A stretch of 64,000 nt of DNA from Oscarella lobularis (taxonomy: Eukaryota; Porifera; Homoscleromorpha; Homosclerophorida; Oscarellidae). The notes beneath the pieces are model-generated. The model ran no database searches. It saw only the letters and a list, made by a program, of their open reading frames with translations, and was not told the origin of the DNA. The stretch covers positions 2,604,001 through 2,668,000 of the forward strand of contig NC_089187.1 of the NCBI RefSeq assembly GCF_947507565.1, written 5' to 3'. The stretch's first letter is position 1; each line of letters opens with the position of its first letter. Made by a program: the position numbers and the translations under genes. Positions 25,701 to 38,347 of the stretch are shown here, one piece after another.

Positions 25701-27935
25701 AATTTTTCTTCAGGGCCTTAGAATCAAAGTTTTGGCCGTCAACTTTATCTTCAGGGCCTTAGAATCAAAGTCTAGGCCCTCAAGTTTATCTTCAGGGCCT
25801 TAGAATCAGAGTTTAGGCCCTCAACTTTATCTTCAGGTCCCTAGAATCAAAGTTTAGGCCCTCAACTTTTTCTTCAAATTCTTAGAATCAAAGTTTAGGC
25901 CCTCAACTTTATCTTCAGGTCCTTAGAATCAGAGTTTAGGCCCTCAACTTTATCTTCAGGTCCTTAGAATCAAAGTTTAGGCGTTCAACTTTATCTTCAG
26001 GGCCTTAGAATCAGAGTTTTGGCCCTGAACTTTAACTTCAGACCCTTAGAATCAAAGTTTGGGCCTTCAAATTTCCCTTCAGGGCCTTAGAATCAAAGTT
26101 TAGGCCTTGAACTTTATCTTCAGGGCCTTAGAATCAAAGTCTAGGCCCTCAACTTTATCTTCAGGGCCTTAGAATCAGAGTTTAGGCCCTCAACTTTATC
26201 TTCAGGTCCTTAGAATCAAAGTCTAGGCCCTCAACTTTATCTTCAAGTCCTTTGAACAAAAGTTTAGGCCCTCAACTTTATCTTCAGTCTCTTAGAATCA
26301 AAGTTTAGGCCATCAACTTTATCTTCAGGTCCTTAGAATCAAAGTCTAGGCCCTCAACTTTATCTTCAGGTCCTTAGAATCAGAGTTTTGGCTCTGAACT
26401 TTAACTTGAGACCCTTAGAATCAAAGTTTGGGCCTTCAAATTTCTCTTCAGGGCCTTAGAATCAAAGTTTTGGCCTTCAACATAACCTTCAGGGCCTTAG
26501 AATCAACGTCTAGGCCCTCAAGTTTATCTTCAGCGCCTTAGAATCAGAGTTTAGGCCCTCAACTTTATCTTCAGGCCCTTAGAATCAAAGTCTAGGCCCT
26601 CAACTTTATCTTCAGGCCCTTAGAATCAAAGTTTAGGCCCTCAACTTTATCTTCAGGTCCTTAGAATCAAAGTTTAGTCTCTCAACTTTATCTTCAGGTC
26701 CTTAGAATCGGAGTTTAGGCCCTCAACTTTATCTTCAGGCCCTTAGAATCAAAGTTTAGGCGTTCGACTTTATCTTCAGGGCCTTAGAATCAAAGTTTAG
26801 GCCCTCAACTTTATCTTCAGGCCCTTAGAGTAAAAGTTTAGGCCGTCAACTTTATCTTCAGGTCCTTAGAATCAAATTTTAGTCTCTCAACTTTATCTTC
26901 AGGTCCTTAGAATCGGAGTTTAGGCCCTCAACTTTATCTTCAGGGCCTTAGAATCAGAGTTTAGGCCCTCAACTTTATCTTCAGGTCCTTAGAATCAAAG
27001 TTTAGTCTCTCAACTTTATCTTCAGGTCCTTAGAATCGGAGTTTAGGCCCTCAACTTTATCTTCAGGGCCTTAGAATCAGAGTTTAGACCCTCAACTTTA
27101 TCTTCATGTCCTTAGAATCAATATTTAGGCCCTCAACTTCATCTTCAGGTCCCTAGAATCAAAGTTTAGGCCCTCAACTTTATCTTCAGGTCCTTAGAAT
27201 CAAAGTTTAGTCTCGCAACTTTATCTTCAGGTCTTTAGAATCGGAGTTTAGGCCCTCAACTTTATCTTCAGGTCCTTAGAATCAAAGTTTAGGCGTTCAA
27301 CTTTATCTTCAGGGCCTTAGAATCAAAGTTTAGTACCTCAACCTTATCTTCAGGTCCTTAGAATCAAAGTTTAGTCTCTCAACTTTATCTTCAGGCCCTT
27401 AGAATAAAAGTTTAGGCCCTCAACTTTATCTTCAGGCTCTTAGAATCAAAGTTTAGGCCATCAACTTTATCTTCAGGTCCTTAGAATCAAAGTCTACGCC
27501 CTCAACTTTATCTTCAGGTCCTTAAAATCAGAGTTTTGGCCCTCAACTTTATCTTCAGGTCCTTAGAATCAGAGTTTTGGCTCTGAACTTTAACTTCAGA
27601 CCCTTAGAATCAAAGTTTGGGCCTTCAAATTTCTCTTCAGGGCCTTAGAATCAAAGTCTAGGCCCTCAACTTTGTCTTCAGGCCCTTAGAATCAAAGTTT
27701 AGGTCCTCAACTTTATCTTCAGGGTCTTAGAATTAGAGTTTAGGCCCTCAACTTTATCTTTAGCTCCTTAGAATCAAAGTTTAGGCCCTCAACTTTATCT
27801 TCAGGTCCTTAGAATCAAAGTTTAGGACCTCAACTTTATCTTCAGGCCCTTAGAATCAAAGTTTAGGTCCTGAACTTTATCTTCAGGTCCTTAGAGTGAA
27901 ATTTTAGGCTCTCAACTTTATCTTCAGGGCCTTAG
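22781..27935. repeat. Satellite A2, first block: 41-bp tandem repeat
   Basis: About 125 monomers of 41 bp built on TAGGCCCTCAACTTTATCTT followed by CAGGTCCTTAGAATCAAAGT. Recurrent variants (TTTTGGCCCTGAACTTTAAC, TTTGGGCCTTCAAATTTCTC, TTTAGTCTCTCAACTTTATC) appear in a similar order several times, pointing to multi-monomer amplification. It begins through the B-to-A junction CCCGTTGGGCCCTCAAC at 22781 and ends in the A-to-B junction GGGCCTTAG/CTAGCCCG. Confidence 0.95.
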
Positions 27936-30674
27936 CTAGCCCGTGTAAGTTAGCTGTAATTTATTACAGGTGAGACCCGTTGGCTAACCCCCTGTAATTT
28001 CGCTCTAATTTATTACAGGAGATACCCGTTGGCTAACCCCGTGTAATTTCGCTGTATTTTATTATTAGGATAGACCCGTTGTCTAGCACCTGTAATTTCG
28101 CTGTAATTTATTCCATGAGAGACCCGTTGGCTAGCCCCCTGTAATTTGGCTGTAACTTTTTACAGGATAGACCCGTTGGCTAGCCCCCTGTAAGTTGGCT
28201 GTAATTTATTCCAGGAGAGACCCGTTGACTAGCCCTGTAATTTCGCTGTAGTTTATTACAGGAGAGACCCATTGGCTAGCCCCTATAAATTCGCTGTAAT
28301 TTATTACAGGAGATACCCGTTAGCTAGCCTCTGTAATTTCGCTGTAATTTATTACAGGAGAGACCCGTTGGCTAACCCCCTGTAATTTCGCTGTAGTTTA
28401 TTACAGGAGAGACCCGTTGGCTAGCCCCCTGTAAATTCGCTGTAATTTATTACAGGAGATACCCGTTTGCTAAACCCCTGTAATTTTGCTGTAATTTATT
28501 ACAGGAGAGACTTGTTTGCTAACCCCCTGTAATTTCGCTGTAATTTATTACAGGAGAGACCCGTTGGCTAACCTCCTGTAATTTTGCTGTAATTTATTAC
28601 AGGAGAGACCCGTTGGCTAACCCCCTGTAATTTCGCTGTAATTTATTACAGAAAAGACCCGTTGACTAGCCCCTGTAAATTCGCTGTAATTTATTACATG
28701 AGAGACCCGTTGGCTAGCCCCCTGTAACTTCGCTGTAATTTATTGCAGGAGAGACCCGTTGGCTAGCCCCTGTAAGTTCGCTGTAATTTATTACAGGAGA
28801 GACCCTTTTGCTAGCCCCTGTAATTTCGCTGTAATTTATTACAGGAGAGACCCGTTGGCTAGCCCCTGTAATTTCGCTGTAATTTATTACAGGAAAGACC
28901 CGTTGGCTAGCCCCCTGTAATTTCGCTGTAATTTATTACAGGAGAGACTTGTTTGCTAACCCCCTGTAATTTTGCTGTAATTTATTACAGGAGAGACTTG
29001 TTTGCTAACCCCCTGTAATTTCGCTGTAATTTATTACAGGAGAGACCCGTTGGCTAACCTCCTGTAATTTTGCTGTAATTTATTACAGGAGAGACCCGTT
29101 GGCTAACCCCCTGTAAATTCGCTGTAATTTATTACAGGAGATACCCGTTTACTAACCCCCTGTAAATTCGCTGTAATTTATTACAGGAGAGACCCTTTGG
29201 CTAGCCCCAGTAATTTCGCTGTAATTTATTACAGGAGAGACCCGTTTGCTAACCCTCTGTAATTTCGCTGATAATTTATTACAGGAGAGACCCTTTGGCT
29301 AGCCCCTGTACTTTCGCTGTAGTTTATTACAGGAGAGACCCGTTGGCTAACCCCCTGTTATTTCGCTGTAGTTTATTACAGGAGAGACCTATTGGCTAGC
29401 CCCTGTAATTTCGCTGTAATTTATTACAGGAGAGACCCTTTGGCTAGCCCCTGTAGTTTCGCTCTAATTTATTACAGGAGAGACCCTTTGGCTAACCCCT
29501 TTAATTTCGCTGTAATTTATTAAAGGAGAGACCCGTTGGGCTCTTAACTTTATCTTCAATGCCTTAGAATCGAAGTTTAGGCCCTCAACTTTATCTTCAG
29601 GGCCTTAGAAACAGAGTTTAGGCCCTCAACTTTATCTTTAGCTCCTTAGAATCAAAGTTTAAGCCCTTAACTTTATCTTTAGGACCTTAGAATCAAAGTT
29701 TAGGCCCTCATCTTTAGCTTCAGAACCTTAAAATCGAAGTTTATGCCCTCAACTTTATCTTCAGGGCCTTAGAATCAAAGTTTAGGCCCTCATCTTTATC
29801 TTCAGGGCCTTAGAATCGAAGTTTATGCCCTCAACTTTATCTTCAGGGCCTTAGAATCAAAGTTTAGGCGTTCAACTTTATCTTCAGGGCCTTAGAATCA
29901 AAGTTTAGGCCTTCAACTTTATCTTCAGGTCCTTAGAATCAAAGTTTAGTCTCTCAACTTTATCTTCAGGTCCTTAGAATCAGAGTTTTGGCCCTGAACT
30001 TTAACTTCAGACCCTTAGAATCAAAGTTTGGGCCTTCAAATTTCTCTTCAGGGCCTTAGAATCAAAGTTTAGGCCTTCAACTTTATCTTCAGGTCCCTAG
30101 AATCAAAGTTTAGGCCCTCAACTTTATCTTCAGGTTCTTAGAATCAAAGTTTAGGCCCTCAACTTTATCTTCAGGCCCTTAGAATCAAAGTTTAGGCGTT
30201 CAACTTTATCTTCAGGGCCTTAGAATCAAAGTTTAGTCTCTCAACTTTATCTTCAGGTCCTTAGAATCAAAGTTTAGTCTCTCAACTTTATCTTCAGGTC
30301 CTTAGAATCAAAGTTTAGGCCCTCAACTTTATCTTCAGGCTCTTAGAATCAAAGTTTAGGCCCTCAACTTTATCTTCAGGTCCTTAGAATCAGAGTTTTT
30401 GCCATGACCTTTATCTTCAGGCCCTTAGAATCAATGTTTATGCCTTCAACTTTATCTTCAGGGTCTTAGAATTAGAGTTTAGGCCCTCAACTTTATCTTT
30501 AGCTCCTTAGAATCAAAGTTTAGGCCCTCAACTTTATCTTCAGGTCCTTAGAATCAAAGTTTAGGACCTCAACTTTATCTTCAGGCCCTTAGAATCAAAG
30601 TTTAGGTCCTCAACTTTATCTTCAGGCCCTTAGAATGAAATTTTAGGCTCTCAACTTTATCTTCAGGGCCTTAG
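27936..30674. repeat. Composite unit 1 (B 27936-29538, A2 29539-30674)
   Basis: First B+A composite after an A-to-B junction. Its third B monomer reads ATTATTAGGATAGACCCG, the marker shared by all ten units. It belongs to the subtype containing GACTAGCCCTGTAATTTCGC and CTTGTTTGCTAACC, and is near-identical over long stretches to unit 5. The A part is entered through CCCGTTGGGCTCTTAAC. Confidence 0.93.
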
Positions 30675-33600
30675 CTAGCCCGTGTAAGTTCGCTGTAATT
30701 TATTACAGGTGAAACCCGTTGGCTAACCCCCTGTAATTTCGCTGTAATTTATTTCAGGAGATACCCGTTGGCTAACCCCGTGTAATTTCGCTCTACTTTA
30801 TTATTAGGATAGACCCGTTGTCTAGCCCCTGTAATTTGGCTGTAATTTATTCCATGAGAGACCCGTTGGCTAGCCCCCTGTAAGTTGGCTGTAATTTATT
30901 ACAGGAGAGACCCGTTGACTAGCCCTGTAATTTCGCTGTAGTTTATTACAGGAGAGACCCATTGGCTAGCCCCTATAAATTCGCTGTAATTTATTACAGG
31001 AGATACCCGTTAGCTAGCCTCTGTAATTTCGCTGTAATTTATTACAGGAGAGACCCGTTGGCTAACCCCCTGTAATTTCGCTGTAGTTTATTACAGGAGA
31101 GACCCGTTGGCTAGCCCCCTGTAAATTCGCTGTAATTTATTACAGGAGATACCCGTTTGCTAACCCCCTGTAATTTCGCTGTAATTTATTACAGGAGAGA
31201 CCCGTTGGCTAACCCCCTGTAATTTCGCTATAATTTATTACAGAAAAGACCCGTTGACTAGCCCCTGTAAATTCGCTGTAATTTATTACATGAGAGACCC
31301 GTTGGCTAGCCCCCTGTAACTTCGCTGTAATTTATTGCAGGAGAGACCCGTTGGCTAGCCCCTGTAAGTTCGCTGTAATTTATTACAGGAGAGACCCTTT
31401 TGCTAGCTTCTGTAATTTCGCTGTAATTTATTACAGGAAAGACCCGTTGGCTAGCTCCCTGTAATTTCGCTGTAATTTATTACAGGAGAGACTTGTTTGC
31501 TAACCCCCTGTAATTTTGCTGTAATTTATTACAGGAGAGACTTGTTTGCTAACCCCCTGTAATTTCGCTGTAATTTATTACAAGAGAGACCCGTTGGCTA
31601 ACCTCCTGTAATTTTGCTGTAATTTATTACAGGAGAGACCCGTTGGCTAACCCCCTGTAAATTCGCTGTAATTTATTACAGGAGATACCCGTTTACTAAC
31701 CCCCTGTAAATTCGCTGTAATTTATTACAGGAGAGACCCTTTGGCTAGCCCCAGTAATTTCGCTGTAATTTATTACAGGAGAGACCCGTTTGCTAACCCT
31801 CTGTAATTTCGCTGATAATTTATTACAGGAGAGACCCTTTGGCTAGCCCCTGTACTTTCGCTGTAGTTTATTACAGGAGAGACCCGTTGGCTAACCCCCT
31901 GTTATTTCGCTGTAGTTTATTACAGGAGAGACCTATTGGCTAGCCCCTGTAATTTCGCTGTAATTTATTACAGGAGAGACCCTTTGGCTAGCCCCTGTAG
32001 TTTCGCTCTAATTTATTACAGGAGAGACCCTTTGGCTAACCCCTTTAATTTCGCTGTAATTTATTAAAGGAGAGACCCGTTGGGCTCTTAACTTTATCTT
32101 CAATGCCTTAGAATCGAAGTTTAGGCCCTCAACTTTATCTTCAGGGCCTTAGAAACAGAGTTTAGGCCCTCAACTTTATCTTTAGCTCCTTAGAATCAAA
32201 GTTTAAGCCCTTAACTTTATCTTTAGGACCTTAGAATCAAAGTTTAGGCCCTCATCTTTAGCTTCAGAACCTTAAAATCGAAGTTTATGCCCTCAACTTT
32301 ATCTTCAGGGCCTTAGAATCAAAGTTTAGGCCCTCATCTTTATCTTCAGGGCCTTAGAATCGAAGTTTATGCCCTCAACTTTATCTTCAGGGCCTTAGAA
32401 TCAGAGTTTAGGCCCTCAACTTTATCTTCAGGCCCTTAGAATCATAGTTTAGGCGTTCAACTTTATCTTCAGGGCCTTAGAATCAAAGTTTAGGCCCTCA
32501 TCTTTATCTTAAGGGCCTTAGAATCGAAGTTTATGCCCTCAACTTTATCTTCAGGGCCTTAGAATCAATTTTTAGGCCCTCAACTTCATCTTCAGGTCTC
32601 TAGAATCAAAGTTTAGGCCCTCAACTTTATCTTCAGGTCCTTAGAATCAAAGTTTAGTCTCTCAACTTTATCTTCAGGTCCTTAGAATCGGAGTTTAGGC
32701 CCTCAACTTTATCTTCAGGCCCTTAGAATCAAAGTTTAGGCGTTCAACTTTATCTTCAGGGCCTTAGAATCAAAGTTTAGGCCCTCAACTTTATCTTCAG
32801 GTCCTTAGAATCAAAGTTTAGTCTCTCAACTTTATCTTCAGGCTCTTAGAATAAAAGTTTAGGCCCTCAACTTTATCTTCAGGCTCTTAGAATCAAAGTT
32901 TAGGCCATCAACTTTATCTTCAGGTCCTTAGAATCAAAGTCTAGGCCCTCAACTTTATCTTCAGGTCCTTAAAATCAGAGTTTTGGCTCTGAACTTTAAC
33001 TTCAGACCCTTAGAATCAAAGTTTGTGCCTTCAAATTTCTCTTCAGGGCCTTAGAATCAGAGTTTTGGCCATGACCTTTATCTTCAGGCCCTTAGAATCA
33101 ATGTTTGGGCCTTCAACTTTATCTTCAGAGTCTTAGAATTAGAGTTTAGGCCCTCAACTTTATCTTCAGGGCCTTAGAATCAGAGTTTAGGTCCTCAACT
33201 TTATCTTCAGGTCCTTAGAATCAAAGTCTAGGCCCTCAACTTTATCTTCAGGCTCTTAGAATAAAAGTTTAGGCCCTCAACTTTATCTTCAGGTCCTTAG
33301 AATCAAAGTTTAGTCTCTCAACTTTATCTTCAGGCCCTTAGAATAAAAGTTTAGGCCCTCAACTTTATCTTCAGGCTCTTAGAATCAAAGTTTAGGCCCT
33401 CAACTTTATCTTCAGGTCCTTAGAATCAAAGTCTAGGCCCTCAACTTTATCTTCATGTTCTTAGAATCAGAGTTTTGGCTCTGAACTTTAACTTCAGACC
33501 CTTAGAATCAAAGTTTGGGCCTTCAAATTTCTCTTCAGGGCCTTAGAATCAAAGTTTAGTCTCTCAACTTTATCTTCAGGTCTTTAGAATCGGAGTTTAG

Positions 33601-34201
33601 GCCCTCAACTTTATCTTCAGGTCTTTAGAATCAAAGTTTAGGCGTTCAACTTTATCTTCAGGGCCTTTGATTCAAAGTTTAGGCCCTCAACTTTATCTTC
33701 AGGTCCTTAGAATCAAAGTTTAGTCTCTCAACTTTATCTTCAGGTCCTTAGAATAAAAGTTTAGGCCCTCAACTTTATCTTCAGGCTCTTAGAATCAAAG
33801 TTTAGGCCCTCAACTTTATCTTCAGGTCCTTAGAATCAGAGTTTTGGCCATGACCTTTATCTTCAGGCCCTTAGAATCAATGTTTGGGCCTTCAACTTTA
33901 TTTTCAGGGCCTTAGAATCAAAGTCTAGGCTCTCAACTTTATCTTCATGGCCTTAGAATCAGAGTTTAGGCCCTCAACATTATCTTCAGGTCCTTAGAAT
34001 CAAAGTCTAGGCCCTCAACTTTATCTTCAGGCTCTTAGAATCAAAGTTTAGGCCATCAACTTTATCTTCAGGTCCTTAGAATCAAAGTCTAGGCCCTCAA
34101 CTTTATCTTCAGGCCCTTAGAATCAAAATTTAGGCCCTCAACTTTATCTTCAAATCCTTAGAATGAGAGTTAAGCTCTCAACTTTATCTTCAGGGCCTTA
34201 G
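30675..34201. repeat. Composite unit 2 (B 30675-32082, A2 32083-34201)
   Basis: The B part follows the same variant order as units 1 and 5, with a few monomers missing near its start and middle. The A part is about 1 kb longer than in unit 1 and shares variant order with the A part of unit 3, so this unit looks like a recombinant of two subtypes. Confidence 0.93.
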
Positions 34202-37200
34202 CTAGCCCGTGTAAGTTCGCTGTAATTTATTACAGGAGAGACCCGTTGGCTAACCCCCTGTAATTTCGCTGTAATTTATTACAGGAGATACCCGTTGGCT
34301 AACCCCGTGTAATTTCGCTGTAATTTATTATTAGGATAGACCCGTTGTCTAGCCCCTGTAATTTCGCTGTAATTTATTCAAGGAGAGACCCGTTGGCTAG
34401 CCCCCTGTAATTTCGCTGTAACTTTTTACAGGAGAGACCCGTTGGCTAGCCCCCTGTAAGTTGGCTGTAATTTATTCCAGGAGAGACCCGTTGACTAACC
34501 TCCTGTAATTTCGCTGTAGTTTATTAAAGGAGAGACCCATTGGCTAGCCCCCTGTAAATTCGCTGCAATTTATTACAGGAGTTACCCGTTAGCTAGCATC
34601 TGTAATTTCGCTGTAATTTATTACAGGAGAGACCCGTTGGCTAGCCCCAGTAATTTCGCTGTAATTTATTACAGGAGAGACCCGTTTGCTAACCCTCTGT
34701 AATTTCGCTGTAGTTTATTACAGGAGAGACCCGTTGGCTAGCCCCCTGTAAATTCGCTGTAATTTATTACAGGAGAGACCCTTTGGCTAGCCCCAGTAAT
34801 TTCGCTGTAATTTATTACAGGAGAGACCCGTTTGCTAACCCTCTGTAATTTCGCTGATAATTTATTACAGGAGAGACCCGTTTACTAACCCCCTGTAAAT
34901 TCGCTGTAATTTATTACAGGAGAGACCCGTTGGCTAGCCCCTGTAATTTCGCTGTAGTTTATTAAAGGAGAGACCCGTTGGCTAGCCTCCTGTAATTTCG
35001 CTGTAGTTTATTACAGGAGAGACCCGTTTGCTAACCTCCTGTAATTTCGCTGTAGTTTATTACAGGAGAGACCCTTTGGCTAGCCCCTGTAATTTCGCTG
35101 TAATTTATTACAGGAGAGACCCTTTGGCTAGCCCATGTACTTTCGCTGTAGTTTATTACAGGAGAGACCCGTTGGCTAACCCCCTGTTATTTCGCTGTAG
35201 TTTATTACAGGAGAGACCTATTGGCTAGCCCCTGTAATTTCGCTGTAATTTATTACAGGAGAGACCCTTTGGCTAGCCCCTGTAGTTTTGCTCTAATTTA
35301 TTACAGGAGAGACCCTTTGGCTAACCCCTGTAATTTCGCTGTAATTTATTAAAGGAGAGACCCGTTGGGCTCTCAACTTTATCTTCAATGCCTTAGAATC
35401 GAAGTTTAGGCGCTCAACTTTATCTTCAGGGCCTTAGAAACAGAGTTTAGGCCCTCAACGTTATCTTTAGCTCCTTAGAATCAAAGTTTAAGCCCTTAAC
35501 TTTATCTTTAGGACCTTAGAATCAAAGTTTAGGCCCTCATCTTTAGCTTCAGAACCTTAAAATCGAAGTTTATGCCCTCAACTTTATCTTCAGGGCCTTA
35601 GAATCAAAGTTTAGGCCCTCATCTTTATCTTAAGGGCCTTAGAATCGAAGTTTATGCCCTCAACTTTATCTTCAGGGCCTGAGAATCAATTTTTAGGCCC
35701 TCAACTTCATCTTCAGGTCCCTAGAATCAAAGTTTAGGCCCTCAACTTTATCTTCAGGTACTTAGAATCAAAGTTTAGGCGTTCAACTTTATCTTCAGGG
35801 CCTTAGAATCAAAGTTTAGTCTCTCAACTTTATCTTCAGGTCCTTAGAATCGGAGTTTAGGCCCTCAACTTTATCTTCAGGCCCTTAGAATCAAAGTTTA
35901 GGCGTTCAACTTTATCTTCAGAGCCTTAGAATCAAAGTTTAGGCCCTCAACTTTATCTTCAGGTTCTTAGAATCAAAGTTTAGTCTCTCAACTTTATCTT
36001 CAGGCTCTTAGAATAAAAGTTTAGGCCCTCAACTTTATCTTCAGGCTCTTAGAATCAAAGTTTAGGCCATCAACTTTATCTTCAGGTCCTTAGAATCAAA
36101 GTCTAGGCCCTCAACTTTATCTTCAGGTCCTTAAAATCAGAGTTTCGGCTCTGAACTTTAACTTCAGATTCTTAGAATCAAAGTTTGGGCCTTCAAATTT
36201 CTCTTCAGGGCCTTAGAATCAGAGTTTTGGCCATGACCTTTATCTTCAGGCCCTTAGAATCAATGTTTGGGCCTTCAACTTTATCTTCAGAGTCTTAGAA
36301 TTAGAGTTTAGGCCCTCAACTTTATCTTCAGGGCCTTAGAATCAGAGTTTAGGCCCTCAACTTTATCTTCAGGTCCTTAGAATCAAAGTCTAGGCCCTCA
36401 ACTTTATCTTCAGGCTCTTAGAATAAAAGTTTAGGCCCTCAACTTTATCTTCAGGTCCTTAGAATCAAAGTTTAGTCTCTCAACTTTATCTTCAGGCCCT
36501 TAGAATAAAAGTTTAGGCCCTCAACTTTATCTTCAGGCTCTTAGAATCAAAGTTTAGGCCCTGAACTTTATCTTCAGGTCCTTAGAATCAAAGTCTAGGC
36601 CCTCAACTTTATCTTCATGTTCTTAGAATCAGAGTTTTGGCTCTGAACTTTAACTTCAGACCCTTAGAATCAAAGTTTGGGCCTTCAAATTTCTCTTCAG
36701 GGCCTTAGAATTAAAGTTTATTCTCTCAACTTTATCTTCAGGTCCTTAGAATCGGAGTTTAGGCCCTCAACTTTATCTTCAGGTCTTTAGAATCAAAGTT
36801 TAGGCGTTCAACTTTATCTTCACGGCCTTAGAATCAAAGTTTAGGCCCTCAACTTTATCTTCAGGTCCTTAGAATCAAAGTTTAGTCTCTCAACTTTATC
36901 TTCAGGTCCTTAGAATAAAAGTTTAGGCCCTCAACTTTATCTTCAGGCTCTTAGAATCAAAGTTTAGGCCCTCAACTTTATCTTCAGGTCCTTAGAATCA
37001 GAGTTTTGGCCATGACCTTTATCTTCAGGCCCTTAGAATCAATGTTTGGGCCTTCAACTTTATTTTCAGGGCCTTAGAATCAAAGTCTAGGCCCTCAACT
37101 TTATCTTCATTGCCTTAGAATCAGAGTTTAGGCCCTCAACATTATCTTCAGGTCTTTAGAATCAAAGTCTAGGCCCTCAACTTTATCTTCAGGCTCTTAG

Positions 37201-38347
37201 AATCAAAGTTTAGGCCATCAACTTTATCTTCAGGTCCTTAGAATCAAAGTCTAGGCCCTCAACTTTATCTTCAGGTCCTTAGAATCAGAGTTGTGGCTCT
37301 GAACTTTAACTTCAGACCCTTAGAATCAAAGTTTTGGCCTTCAAATTTCTCTTCAGGGCCTTAGAATCAAAGTTTTGGCCTTCAACTTTATCTTCAGGGC
37401 CTTAGAATCAAAGTCTAGGCCCTCAAGTTTATCTTCAGGGCCTTAGAATCAGAGTTTAGGCCCTCAACTTTATCTTCAGGTCCTTAGAATCAAAGTCTAG
37501 GCCCTCAACTTTATCTTCAGGCCCTTAGAATCAAAATTTAGGCCCTCAACTTCATCTTCAGGTCCCTAGAATCAAAGTTTAGGCCCTCAACTTTATCTTC
37601 AGGTCCTTAGAATCAAAGTTTAGTCTCTCAACTTTATCTTCAGGTCCTTAGAATCGGAGTTTAGGCCCTGAACTTTATCTTCAGTTCCTTAGAATCAGAG
37701 ATTAGTCTCTCAACTTTATCTTCAGGTCCTTAGAATCGGAGTTAAGGCCCTCAACTTTATCTTCAGGCCCTTAGAATCAAAGTCTAGGCCCTCAAGTTTA
37801 TATTCAGGGCCTTAGAATCAGAGTTTAGGCCCTCAACTTTATCTTCAGGCCCTTAGAATCAAAGTCTAGGCCCTCAACTTTATCTTCAGGTCCTTAGAAT
37901 CGGAGTTAAGGCCCTCAACTTTATCTTCAGGCCCTTAGAATCAAAGTTTAGGCCCTCAACCTTATCTTCAGGTCCTTAGAATCAAAGTTTAGGCCCTCAA
38001 CTTTATCTTCAGGTCCTTAGAATCAGAGTTTTGGCCATGACCTTTATCTTCAGGCCCTTAGAATCAATGTTTGGGCCTTCAACTTTATCTTCAGTGTCTT
38101 AGAATTAGAGTTTAAGCCCTCAACTTTATCTTTAGCTCCTTAGAATCAAAGTTTAGGCCCTCAACTTTATCTTCAGGTCCTTAGAATCAAAGTTTAGGAC
38201 CTCAACTTTACCTTCAGGCCCTTAGAATCAAAGTTTAGGTCCTCAACTTTATCTTCAGGGCCTTAGAATCAAAGTTTAGGCCCTCAACTTTATCTTCAGG
38301 TCCTTAGAATGAGAGTTAAGCTCTCAACTTTATCTTCAGGGCCTTAG
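34202..38347. repeat. Composite unit 3 (B 34202-35367, A2 35368-38347)
   Basis: Defines the second B subtype, marked by GGAGTTACCCGTTAGCTAGC, also found in units 4, 7 and 8. The long A part (about 3 kb) resembles that of unit 7 in variant order. Confidence 0.93.
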
